A stretch of 9,047 bases of DNA from Nocardioidaceae bacterium (lineage in GTDB: Bacteria; Actinomycetota; Actinomycetes; Propionibacteriales; Nocardioidaceae): assembly GCA_020438665.1 (NCBI GenBank), contig JAGQUE010000348.1, positions 1-9,047 on the forward strand, given 5' to 3'. The notes below the pieces were generated by a model. The model saw only the letters and a list, made by a program, of their open reading frames with translations. It had not been told where the DNA came from and made no database searches. Within the stretch, counting starts at the first letter, position 1. Each line of letters opens with the position of its first letter. Below, piece by piece: positions 1 to 6,317 of this stretch. Position numbers and translations under genes: made by a program.

Positions 1-134
1 TCGCAATAGGCGCGCACATCGTCGACGCGGTCGAGGTCGGCGGCGTTGGACAGGATCAACCGGCGCTGGGCGGTGTTGTCGAGATAGCCGTCGAGCGAGA
101 GGCTGCAGCTCAGCAGCACATAGGGCCGGGTCAT
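1..134 (-). CDS. RibD-type (dihydrofolate reductase fold) pyrimidine reductase, N-terminal fragment
   Basis: This is the first 44 codons of a gene that continues beyond the left edge of the window. The visible start reads MTRPYVLLSCSLSLDGYLDN, followed by a segment with LILSNAADLDRVDDVRA. The pattern RPYVxLSxSxSLDGYLD, then LSN and a D-x-R-VD-x-RA stretch, is typical of the RibD C-terminal domain family. Those NADPH-dependent reductases act on 5-amino-6-ribosylaminouracil phosphate in riboflavin synthesis, or on related compounds in other pathways. The ATG start (134-132) overlaps the TGA stop of the upstream membrane-protein gene as ATGA, so it is the last visible gene of a coupled operon. 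A riboflavin role is not implied, because no other rib gene is in view. A reductive step on a pyrimidine or pterin-like intermediate would fit the PTPS-like gene upstream, but that is inference. Confidence 0.78.
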   Translation of the reverse strand, partial: MTRPYVLLSCSLSLDGYLDNTAQRRLILSNAADLDRVDDVRAYC

Positions 135-1153
135 GGTGTCTCCAGCGAGTCGGTGGTGGCTGGGATCGGGCGAGGGCCGACATCGGCGAGCAGGACGACG
201 AGGCCGGGGGTGGCGGCAGCCAGACTGACCACGCCATAGAGCGTGGCGACCGTGACGCCCGTCGCCGCCCCGAGCCCAGCGGTGGCGAAGACCCAGGCGG
301 CGGCTCCCTCGCGGGGACCCCAGCCGGCGAGGTTGACCGGCAACGACGAGGCGAACAGCACCACGACGAGGAGCGGCAGCATCGCGCGCGCGGGGAGGTC
401 GACGCCGGCGGCGCGGGCAGCCAGAAGCAGGAGCGCGAGATAGCCGGCGGCAGCCGCCACGGACGCCGCGAGCGGCGGCCACGGGCCGGCGCCGCTGGCG
501 AGCTGCTGCCAGTCCGACCGCACGGCGACGCCGCCGCGGCCCACGACCGTCTCGCGCAGCCGCTCGCGGACCGAGCCGACCAGCATGGCGACGAGGACGA
601 GGCCGACCAGCGACAGGCCGACCAGCGTGGCCACGGCGGGAGCGACGGCCCGGCCGATCCCGCTCCCCACGGCGGCAGGCAGGGCCGGGACAACGACCAG
701 GGTCACCGCCAGCAGCCCGACCTGCCCGGCCACCCGCTCCCAGGCCACCGCGCGTGCGGCTCGCCCGAGCGCCAGCTCGTCGCCGCCGTGGCGGACGGCG
801 CGGTGGACGTCGCCGAGGACGCCGCCGGGCAGCACCTGGTTGAGCAGCTGGGATCGGTAGTAGGCCGCCACGGCCCTCCGCAACCCCAGTCGCAGCCCGA
901 GCCGACGGGCCACCCACGTCCACCGCCACGCGGTGAGCACCGTGGTGGCGAGGGTGATCGCGACCGCGGCGGCGAGAACCTCGGGCGTGACCAGGCCCAG
1001 TGCCCTCACGAAGGGGGCGGCCCCGACCTCGGCCAGCAGTACCCCGAGCACCAGCACGGGGAGGCCCAGGCGGACGACTGCCCCCGCCGCCCCGGCGACG
1101 GCGCGGCGCGACGGCGCGGAGGGTCCAGCTGGTGCCGGTGACGTGGTGGTCAT
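131..1153 (-). CDS. UPF0104 / LPG_synthase_TM family integral membrane protein
   Basis: A 340-residue polytopic membrane protein with about eight hydrophobic segments. It carries the two signature regions of the family: NQVLPGGVLGD at residues 105-115, and SSLPVNLAGWGPREGAA at 269-285 followed by a TLYGVV helix near 304. The family corresponds to the membrane half of lysyl-phosphatidylglycerol synthases (MprF). The soluble aminoacyl-transferase half is absent, so it should not be called an MprF enzyme. Stand-alone members are often encoded beside glycosyltransferases and are suspected of moving lipid or polyprenyl substrates across the membrane. The start ATG overlaps the stop of the glycosyltransferase gene by four bases (ATGA), and its own stop overlaps the next start the same way. 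In this operon it would plausibly carry or flip the product of the glycosyltransferase, which is inference from context. Confidence 0.88.
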   Translation of the reverse strand: MTTTSPAPAGPSAPSRRAVAGAAGAVVRLGLPVLVLGVLLAEVGAAPFVRALGLVTPEVLAAAVAITLATTVLTAWRWTWVARRLGLRLGLRRAVAAYYRSQLLNQVLPGGVLGDVHRAVRHGGDELALGRAARAVAWERVAGQVGLLAVTLVVVPALPAAVGSGIGRAVAPAVATLVGLSLVGLVLVAMLVGSVRERLRETVVGRGGVAVRSDWQQLASGAGPWPPLAASVAAAAGYLALLLLAARAAGVDLPARAMLPLLVVVLFASSLPVNLAGWGPREGAAAWVFATAGLGAATGVTVATLYGVVSLAAATPGLVVLLADVGPRPIPATTDSLETP

Positions 1154-2313
1154 GCCGACACCTCACGAGGAGGCTCACCGAGCGGGCGATGACGGCGAGC
1201 CCCGGGGTCGTCGTCGCCGAACAGCGCCCCCTTCACCAGCCCGGCGGTCACCGACCAGGCGGCGAGCTCGTCGCGGCGGCGTCGGGCGGCGGCGCGCAGC
1301 TGGTCGCGCCAGGGCGCGTCGGTCAGCCAGCGTCGCAGCGTCGCTGAGAGTGCGGTCGGGTCCTCGGTGGGGACCAGCACCCCCGGCACCCGCCCGTCGC
1401 GGGTGGTGCCCAGCGACTCGGGGATCCCGCCCACGTGGCTGGCGACCACGGGGACGCCGCGCGCCAACGCCTCGGTGACCACCATGCCGTAGCTCTCGAG
1501 CCTGGTCGGCAGCACCAGCAGGTCGGCGGCGCCGTAGGCGGCGGCCATCTCGGCCGGCGCGAGGGGGCCGTCGAACCGCACGCGCAGCGCCAGCCGGGCG
1601 TCCTCGGCGTCGGCGCGCAGCCGGCTGACGAAGGACGGCGCCCGGTCGAGCGGCCCGGCGATCCGAGCGGACCACGGGAGGTCGGCGATTGCGGTCAGCG
1701 CCGCCAGCAGGACGTCGTGCCCCTTCGCCGGCGCGACCGCGCCGACGGTGAGCAGGTGGCCACCGTGCTCGGTGCCCGTCACGAGCCCGGCGGGTGCGAC
1801 GCCGGGCTGGGCGACGTGGACGCGGCCGGGATCCAGGGCGTGGCTCGCGAGCAGCCAGCGGCGGGTCCAGTCGCTGGTGGCGAGCACCCCACGGCAGGCC
1901 AGCAGCGCGCGCCGCTCGTCGGCCCGGGTCGACGGGGCCGCGCCGCCGTCGACCGACAGCGGGTCGAGCGTGAGCGGCAGGTGGACCAGCAGCCACAGCC
2001 GCAGCCGCTGTTGCTCGTCCTCGAGTGCGTGGGGGCAGCCGAGCCCGATCAGGCCGTCGACGAGCACGGTGGCACCGTCGGGGACGCCGGCCAGCGCCCG
2101 GACCAGTGCCCCGTCGGATCCGGCGGTGGGCCGGGGCCAGGTCCCGGCCACGGCCACCTCGTCGACCTCGCTGCCCAGCTCTCTCAGCGCGGCCGCGAGC
2201 TCGCGGTCATAGACATTGCCGCCGCTCGGGCGGGCCGGGTCGTGGATTCCGTCCGGCACCACCAGGTGGACCGAGGGCGGCGGGCGGCGGGTCAGCGTGG
2301 TGGGGTCGCTCAT
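1150..2313 (-). CDS. Family 4 (GT-B fold) retaining glycosyltransferase
   Basis: A 387-residue protein with the layout of GT4 enzymes, which transfer a sugar from a nucleotide donor. A glycine-rich loop (PSGGNVYDREL, residues 29-39) marks the N-terminal Rossmann domain. The C-terminal domain opens with VGAVAPAKGHDVLLAAL (190-206), whose Lys197 sits where GT4 enzymes contact the donor phosphate. It also carries the E-x7-E motif as E273-SYGMVVT-E281, followed by ARGVPVVASHVGGIPE. There are no membrane helices, so it is cytoplasmic or peripheral. The start ATG overlaps the stop of the PTPS-like gene, and its stop overlaps the start of the UPF0104 gene, both as ATGA. The sugar and acceptor cannot be read from the sequence. 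The neighbours suggest a small polar or lipid-linked acceptor made by this same operon. Confidence 0.9.
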   Translation of the reverse strand: MSDPTTLTRRPPPSVHLVVPDGIHDPARPSGGNVYDRELAAALRELGSEVDEVAVAGTWPRPTAGSDGALVRALAGVPDGATVLVDGLIGLGCPHALEDEQQRLRLWLLVHLPLTLDPLSVDGGAAPSTRADERRALLACRGVLATSDWTRRWLLASHALDPGRVHVAQPGVAPAGLVTGTEHGGHLLTVGAVAPAKGHDVLLAALTAIADLPWSARIAGPLDRAPSFVSRLRADAEDARLALRVRFDGPLAPAEMAAAYGAADLLVLPTRLESYGMVVTEALARGVPVVASHVGGIPESLGTTRDGRVPGVLVPTEDPTALSATLRRWLTDAPWRDQLRAAARRRRDELAAWSVTAGLVKGALFGDDDPGARRHRPLGEPPREVSA

Positions 2314-2720
2314 GCCGGCTCCGGCAGGTCGCGCCGACAGGACGCCCAGGCGACATCGGACTCGCGCAGCAGCACCTCGACGGTGCGCAGGTGCCCCGTC
2401 TCGGCGCCCAGGGCCCCGCCGGACACCCGCTCCACGAGCCGGTCGGCGACGAAGCGGGCCAGCACCTCGGTGGTCGTCACGACACCCGCCAGATCCGGGA
2501 CGTCGTCGAGGTTGCGGTAGTCGAGTCCGGCGAGCACCTCGCGCAGGCCGCCGGCCAGCGCGCCGATGTCGGCGACGACGCCGTGGGAGTCCAGGTCGTC
2601 GGCGAGCAACGTCGCCTCCACGACATAGGTCGCCCCGTGCAGCTGCTGAGCCGGGCCGAAGAACGGGTCGGGCAGGCTGTGGGCGATCATCATGCGGTCA
2701 CGGACGGTCAGGCTGAACAT
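2310..2720 (-). CDS. 6-pyruvoyl-tetrahydropterin synthase / QueD-like protein with altered active site
   Basis: A 136-residue protein with the PTPS fold pattern: MMIAHSLPDP (10-19), LHGATYVVEATL (27-38), VVADIGAL (48-55), LDYRNLDD (66-73), TTTEVLARF (82-90) and a late ESDVAW (120-125). Classical QueD/PTPS enzymes have C-x3-HGH and LDHxxLND. Here the Cys position is Ala24, HGH is HGA (His14 and His28 kept, third zinc ligand replaced by Ala30), and the catalytic His is Tyr68. Glu120, at the usual pterin-anchoring position, remains. It is unlikely to perform the standard PTPS or queuosine reaction. I recall actinobacterial relatives with the same MIAHS/LHGAT changes, which suggests a distinct subfamily rather than decay. 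The ATG overlaps the dehydrogenase stop by one base (TGATG), with AGGAG six bases upstream. The frame stays open far upstream, but that part is antisense-like shadow. Confidence 0.87.
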   Translation of the reverse strand: MFSLTVRDRMMIAHSLPDPFFGPAQQLHGATYVVEATLLADDLDSHGVVADIGALAGGLREVLAGLDYRNLDDVPDLAGVVTTTEVLARFVADRLVERVSGGALGAETGHLRTVEVLLRESDVAWASCRRDLPEPA

Positions 2721-3784
2721 CAGGTGCTCCTGGGGGTGCCGGGGTCGGCGCCGCTGGGGGTGACGCCATCGATGTCGCCGTCGGTGGGATTGCCGGTCCC
2801 GTAGTCGATCGTGTGGGCGATGCCGCCGAGCGAGCCGGCGGCGAGGTCCTTCATCACGGTCGGCAGATCCTCGAACGGCGACGACCCGGTCAGCAGCACG
2901 TCGAAGGCGTCGTCGGCCAGCAGGTCCAGCGCCAGCGCCAGCCGCGACGCGCGGCTCCACCGCGGTCGGGCCGTCGGCGGGATCCCGCCCACCTGGCTGC
3001 CGCGGATCGTCAGCCGGCGGGAGTGGAACGCGCTGCCCAAGGGGAGTGGCACCTCGCGGTCGCCGTACCAGCTGAGCTCGACGACGGTGCCGTCCGTGCC
3101 GAGCAGCCCCAGGGCGGCGCGCAGTCCGGCGGGCGAGGCGCTGGTGTGGAAGACCAGATCCTGCTCGCGAGGGGCCCGGTCGGGCGTCGCGAACGCGACG
3201 CCGAGGGCCTCGGCGATGGCGACCCGCGACGGGTCGACGTCCACCAGGGTCACCGACGCCCCGGGCGTCCTGGCGAGCAGCCGGGCCAGGCCACAGCCCA
3301 CCAGCCCCGCCCCGACGACCGCAATGCGGTCCCCTACGAGGGGTGGGCAGTCCCACAGTGCGTTGAGGGCGGTCTCGACGGTCCCGGCAAGGGTCGCGCG
3401 CTGCAGCGGAACGCCGTCCGGCACGGGGACGACCGCGGCGACGGGCACGACATAGGCCGTCTGGTGGGGGTGCAGGCAGAACACCCCACGGCCGACGAGC
3501 TCGTCGGGACCCTCCTCGACGACACCGGCGCTCAGATAGCCGTACTTCACCGGTCCCGGGAAGTCGCCGGCCTGGAACGGCGCCCGCATCGCGTCACGCT
3601 GGTCGGCCGGGACGCGGCCCTCCCACACCAGCCGCTCGGTTCCCCTGCTGACCGCGGACCAGGCGGCGCGGACCAGCACCTGGTCGGACGACGGAGCGGG
3701 CAGCGGCTCGTCGCGCACCTCACCGGAGCCGGGTTCGGTGACCCAGAAGGCTCGGGCGTGCCGGGTCTGGACATGACGAGTCAA
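2720..3784 (-). CDS. Zinc-less medium-chain dehydrogenase/reductase (BchC-like)
   Basis: A 354-residue NAD(P)-dependent oxidoreductase of the medium-chain (MDR) superfamily, first gene of the minus-strand operon. The N-terminal GroES-like domain contains AAWSAVSRGTE (40-50) where zinc alcohol dehydrogenases have CGICGTD, and VKYGYLSAGVVEEG (79-92) where they have GHE, so catalytic and structural zinc ligands are missing. The Rossmann domain shows VVGAGLVGCGLA (156-167) and an acidic strand end at Asp182. SRGTE resembles the BchC bacteriochlorophyllide dehydrogenase branch. I chose TTG at 3784 because AAGGAG lies six bases upstream, and the family sequence (RARAFW-like) begins just after. The open frame to 3883 has no such site and would cross the promoter region. 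After the expected end (HTIDYG) there is a polar tail of about 25 residues rich in Gly, Asp and Pro. Substrate unknown. Confidence 0.87.
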   Translation of the reverse strand: MTRHVQTRHARAFWVTEPGSGEVRDEPLPAPSSDQVLVRAAWSAVSRGTERLVWEGRVPADQRDAMRAPFQAGDFPGPVKYGYLSAGVVEEGPDELVGRGVFCLHPHQTAYVVPVAAVVPVPDGVPLQRATLAGTVETALNALWDCPPLVGDRIAVVGAGLVGCGLARLLARTPGASVTLVDVDPSRVAIAEALGVAFATPDRAPREQDLVFHTSASPAGLRAALGLLGTDGTVVELSWYGDREVPLPLGSAFHSRRLTIRGSQVGGIPPTARPRWSRASRLALALDLLADDAFDVLLTGSSPFEDLPTVMKDLAAGSLGGIAHTIDYGTGNPTDGDIDGVTPSGADPGTPRST

Positions 3785-3790
3785 CGGGAG

Positions 3791-3796
3791 CTCCTT
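3791..3796 (-). promoter_or_regulatory. Ribosome binding site fixing the TTG start of the dehydrogenase gene
   Basis: On the minus strand AAGGAG is followed by six bases (CTCCCG) and TTG. It is the only good Shine-Dalgarno match near the N-terminus of the dehydrogenase, and it decides the start against the longer open frame. Confidence 0.75.
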
Positions 3797-3813
3797 CCGG
3801 GTCTCGCATCGGT

Positions 3814-3827
3814 GCGGCTCGAGCCGC
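3814..3827. repeat. Perfect 14-base palindrome in the divergent promoter region
   Basis: GCGGCTCGAGCCGC reads the same on both strands. It lies between the -35 of the plus promoter (3831) and the dehydrogenase ribosome binding site, inside the leader of the minus-strand transcript. It could be an operator for a dimeric regulator or part of a leader RNA structure. There is no loop, so a simple hairpin is not favoured. Confidence 0.45.
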
Positions 3828-3830
3828 GGG

Positions 3831-3858
3831 TGAACCAAGGCGGGCGCGCCCACGTGGT
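3831..3858 (+). promoter_or_regulatory. SigL-type ECF promoter of the CDP-AP/LtaS-like fusion gene
   Basis: TGAACC (3831-3836), 16 bases, then CGTGGT (3853-3858). The expected transcript start near 3865 leaves about 33 bases before the GTG at 3898. It matches the SigL consensus that I recall from mycobacteria (TGAACC and CGTgtc) except in the last bases of the -10 element. It has the same spacing as the two other copies in this window. The assignment is by pattern and context only. Confidence 0.62.
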
Positions 3859-3865
3859 ACCCCAC

Positions 3866-3877
3866 GAGGACGTCCTC
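3866..3877. repeat. Perfect 12-base palindrome between the divergent transcript starts
   Basis: GAGGACGTCCTC spans the interval between the two predicted transcription starts (about 3865 on plus, about 3877 on minus). That position would suit a repressor acting on both promoters. An imperfect neighbour, CGTGG-TACC-CCACG at 3853-3866, overlaps the plus -10 element. No binding protein is known from the sequence. Confidence 0.35.
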
Positions 3878-3883
3878 ATCCAT

Positions 3884-3911
3884 GACACGGAGGTGCGGTG
3901 CCCCAGGTTCA
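3884..3911 (-). promoter_or_regulatory. SigL-type ECF promoter of the dehydrogenase/PTPS-like/GT operon
   Basis: On the minus strand TGAACC (3911-3906) is followed by 16 bases and CGTGTC (3889-3884), a full match to the SigL consensus as I remember it. The expected start near 3877 gives an operon leader of about 93 bases before the TTG at 3784. The -35 element lies inside the first codons of the divergent fusion gene, and the -10 element adjoins that gene's ribosome binding site. A second upstream TGAACC (3926-3921) has no correctly placed -10 partner. Confidence 0.68.
3889..3893 (+). promoter_or_regulatory. Ribosome binding site of the fusion gene
   Basis: GGAGG ends four bases before the GTG at 3898, a short but workable spacing. 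It supports the GTG start over the ATG at 3882, which opens a different frame without family similarity. Confidence 0.6.
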
Positions 3912-6303
3912 CTCGGATCCGGTTCACCCGGATCTTCCCCTGCTGGGGCTGGCCGCGCTCGGGCAGCTCGCGCTGCTCGGGGCGGTGCATGCCGTGGCCG
4001 GGCTCCCGGCCGCCGGCTGGGCGGTCGCGCTGGCGCTCCAAGCAGCCGTGCTGGTGCTGCTCCGGCGCGGCCTGGGGGAGGCCGAGACCGAGCGGCTCGG
4101 CGCGGCCAACCTCGTCACGCTGACCCGGTCGGTGCTCACCTGCGGGGTCGCGGGCCTGGTCGCCGTCCCGGCCGCTGCCGCAAGCAGCCCGGCCGCGGTC
4201 GTCGTCGCGCTCGCGGCACCGGCCCTGGTGCTCGACGCCGTCGACGGGCGGGTGGCCCGCCGCACCGGCAACGTGACGCGGCTCGGAGCGCGCTTCGACA
4301 TGGAGACCGACGCACTGCTGATCCTGGCGCTGAGCTGGGCGGTCGTCGCCGACGTCGGGGCCTGGGTGCTGCTGATCGGGTTGGCACGCTACCTGCTGTG
4401 GGGTGCGCAGCGGCTGCTGCCGGCGCTGCAGGGTGACGTGCCTGTGCGGCAATGGCGCAAGGCCGTGGCGGCGGTCCAGGGCGTCGTCCTCGTGGTGGTC
4501 GTGTCGGGACTGCTTCCCCGACCGGTCTCCTTCGCTGTCCTCCTGGCCGCCCTGGGACTGCTCGCGGCGTCGTTCCTCACCGAGGTGAGCGAGCGCTGTG
4601 GGCTGGGCGCGGCGGCGTCCGCCGGCGAGGCGCCCCACGTGGGGGAGAGCGTCGAGCCGCGGGCGCCGTCGCGCTGGGCACCCGTGGTCTCCGGTCTGCT
4701 CTCGGCGCTGGCCGTGGTCGTCGTCTGGCTGGCCCTGGCGGCACCGAACGGCGACCGGCACCTGTCGCCGCTGCTGGTGCTCCGGGTGCCGCTGGAGCTG
4801 ATGGCGCTCGTCGTCGTGGCCGCACTCGTGCCGAGCCGCTGGGGGCGGTGGCTGGGCCTCGGCTTCGGTGTGCTCGCGGCGGTGACCCTGGCGCTGAAGT
4901 CGATGAATGTGGGATTCACCCTCGTGCTGGACCGCAAGTTCGACATCATCAGCGACTGGTTCTATCTCCGGTCCGCGGTGGGGGTGCTGGCCGACTCGGT
5001 CGGCGACCTCGCGGCCGGGTTCCTCGTGGTGCTGCTGGTGGTGGCCGTGGGCGCGCTCGCCGTCATCCTCCCGCTCGCGACGAGGCGGGTGTGCTCGGTC
5101 GTTCGCCGCCACCGCGCGCCGGCCATCGGCGCGGCGGCGGTGCTGACCGCGGCGTCCGTCGGGTTGACCGCGGCCGGCGTCGGACCCGAGCCCTATCACG
5201 AGTCGTTGGCGATCGCGTCCGGTGGCCTCGTCGTCGACGAGGCCGTGAGCGTGCGCTCCGACCTGCGCGACCACGCGGTCTTCGCCCGGGAGATCAGCAC
5301 GGATCCGATGGCGGCCATCCCCTCCGACCGGCTGCTGCGCGGGCTGGCGGGCAAGGACGTCCTGCTGGTCTTCGTGGAGAGCTATGGCCGCTCGGCCATC
5401 CAGGACAGCAGCATGGCGCCAGGCATTGCCGCGGTGCTCGCCGACCAGGGGCGGGCGCTGCGCCGGGCGGGCTACCGCAGTCGCAGCGCGTTCCTCACCT
5501 CACCGACGTTCGGGGCGGCGAGCTGGCTGGCCCACGCGACGCTGCAGTCGGGACTGTGGGTCGACAGCCAGCGTCGCTACAGCCAGCTGATGGCCTCCGA
5601 GCGGCTGACCCTGGACGGCGCCTTCCACCGGGCCGGTTGGCGGACCGTCGTCGTGGCGCCGGCGGTGACCGACGGCTGGCCGGAAGGCCAGCGGCTCTAC
5701 GGGTTCGACCGGCTCTATGGCACCCACGACGTCGGCTACGAGGGGCCGGCGTTCGGTTATGGCCCCGTGCCGGACCAGTACACGCTGGCACACCTGCGCC
5801 GGGCCGAGCTGCTCCCTGCGCCCCGACAGCCCGTGCTCGCGGAGCTCGACCTCGTCTCCAGCCACCACCCGTGGGCGCCGCTCCCCAGGATGGTGGCCTG
5901 GGACGCGGTCGGTGACGGGTCGGTCTATGACGGGATGCCCGAGCAGGGCGACACCGCCGAGGAGGTCCTCAGTGACCCCGACCGGGTGCGCGCGGCCTAT
6001 GGTCGGTCGATCGAGTACACCCTCGACGCGCTGCTCAGCTTCCTCACCACCTATCCGGACCCCGACCTGGTCGTGGTCATGCTGGGTGACCACCAGCCGC
6101 ACCACTACGTCAGCGGTGCCGACCCCGGCTATGACGTCCCGATCTCGGTGATCGCCCAGGACCCGCGGGTCCTGACCGCCATCGACGAGTGGGGCTGGTC
6201 GCCCGGCCTGCGCCCGCCATCCGACGCCCCGGTCGCGCCCATGGACACGTTCCGCGACCGGTTCCTGACGGCGTACTCGGCGCCGCGAGCAGGTCCGCCG
6301 TGA
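3898..6303 (+). CDS. Fusion: CDP-alcohol phosphatidyltransferase + LtaS-like membrane phosphatase/transferase domain
   Basis: An 801-residue protein in one uninterrupted frame. Residues 1-230 are a CDP-alcohol phosphatidyltransferase with about six helices, NLVTLTR at 71-77, and every position of D-x2-D-G-x2-A-R-x8-G-x3-D-x3-D: D113, D116, G117, A120, R121, G130, D134, D138. A hydrophilic linker (231-258) leads to five further helices (about 260-282, 293-311, 316-336, 371-395, 409-427). A large outward-facing alkaline-phosphatase-superfamily domain follows: metal-ligand candidate E494 (VFVESYGR), nucleophile candidate S542 (GAASW), H656/H657 (SSHHPW) and D731-H732 (LGDHQP). The sulfatase C/S-x-P-x-R signature is absent, so phospho-headgroup transfer or hydrolysis, as in LtaS, is more likely than sulfatase activity. 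I recall the two halves as separate neighbouring genes in other actinobacteria. It diverges from the dehydrogenase operon, from which it is probably co-regulated. Substrates unknown. Confidence 0.87.
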   Translation: MPQVHSDPVHPDLPLLGLAALGQLALLGAVHAVAGLPAAGWAVALALQAAVLVLLRRGLGEAETERLGAANLVTLTRSVLTCGVAGLVAVPAAAASSPAAVVVALAAPALVLDAVDGRVARRTGNVTRLGARFDMETDALLILALSWAVVADVGAWVLLIGLARYLLWGAQRLLPALQGDVPVRQWRKAVAAVQGVVLVVVVSGLLPRPVSFAVLLAALGLLAASFLTEVSERCGLGAAASAGEAPHVGESVEPRAPSRWAPVVSGLLSALAVVVVWLALAAPNGDRHLSPLLVLRVPLELMALVVVAALVPSRWGRWLGLGFGVLAAVTLALKSMNVGFTLVLDRKFDIISDWFYLRSAVGVLADSVGDLAAGFLVVLLVVAVGALAVILPLATRRVCSVVRRHRAPAIGAAAVLTAASVGLTAAGVGPEPYHESLAIASGGLVVDEAVSVRSDLRDHAVFAREISTDPMAAIPSDRLLRGLAGKDVLLVFVESYGRSAIQDSSMAPGIAAVLADQGRALRRAGYRSRSAFLTSPTFGAASWLAHATLQSGLWVDSQRRYSQLMASERLTLDGAFHRAGWRTVVVAPAVTDGWPEGQRLYGFDRLYGTHDVGYEGPAFGYGPVPDQYTLAHLRRAELLPAPRQPVLAELDLVSSHHPWAPLPRMVAWDAVGDGSVYDGMPEQGDTAEEVLSDPDRVRAAYGRSIEYTLDALLSFLTTYPDPDLVVVMLGDHQPHHYVSGADPGYDVPISVIAQDPRVLTAIDEWGWSPGLRPPSDAPVAPMDTFRDRFLTAYSAPRAGPP
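3906..3935. repeat. 15-base tandem duplication at the start of the fusion gene
   Basis: ggttcactcggatcc (3906-3920) is followed directly by ggttcacccggatct (3921-3935), differing at two positions. On the plus strand it encodes the repeated VHSDP-VHPDL near the N-terminus of the fusion protein. On the minus strand each copy presents TGAACC, and only the proximal one is correctly spaced to a -10 element. Confidence 0.85.
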
Positions 6304-6317
6304 GGCACCCCGGGGAT

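Noticed and set aside
131..1153. Calling the UPF0104 protein an MprF lysyl-phosphatidylglycerol synthase
   Set aside because: Only the membrane half is present and there is no aminoacyl-transferase domain.
1435..2520. Open frame (361 codons) on the plus strand opposite the glycosyltransferase and PTPS-like genes
   Set aside because: Low-complexity antisense composition with no family pattern, covering recognisable minus-strand genes.
2310..3356. N-terminally extended version of the PTPS-like protein (348 codons)
   Set aside because: The upstream part overlaps the dehydrogenase in another frame and is Arg/Pro-rich without similarity. The ATG at 2720 with AGGAG fits the family start exactly.
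3843..3850. GGCGCGCC palindrome as a regulatory site
   Set aside because: Eight-base G/C palindromes are expected by chance in DNA of this composition.
2813..4123. Open frame (436 codons) on the plus strand opposite the dehydrogenase
   Set aside because: Same antisense signature. It crosses the divergent promoter region and enters the fusion gene out of frame.
3882..4436. ATG at 3882 as an alternative gene start on the plus strand
   Set aside because: It opens a different frame from the CDP-AP protein and gives an Arg/Gly/Ala-rich shadow product.
3781..5274. Long open frame (497 codons) on the minus strand opposite the fusion gene
   Set aside because: Its protein is a monotonous Arg/His/Gln/Asp-rich string typical of antisense frames in GC-rich DNA. 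The plus strand carries clear CDP-AP and phosphatase motifs, and the minus promoter lies inside this frame.
3898..6303. Calling the C-terminal domain a sulfatase
   Set aside because: The C/S-x-P-x-R sulfatase modification motif is absent. The visible ligands and the helix bundle before the domain fit LtaS-like headgroup enzymes better.
6308..6315. CCCCGGGG after the fusion gene as a terminator
   Set aside because: There is no loop between the arms and no further stem, so it cannot form a normal hairpin.
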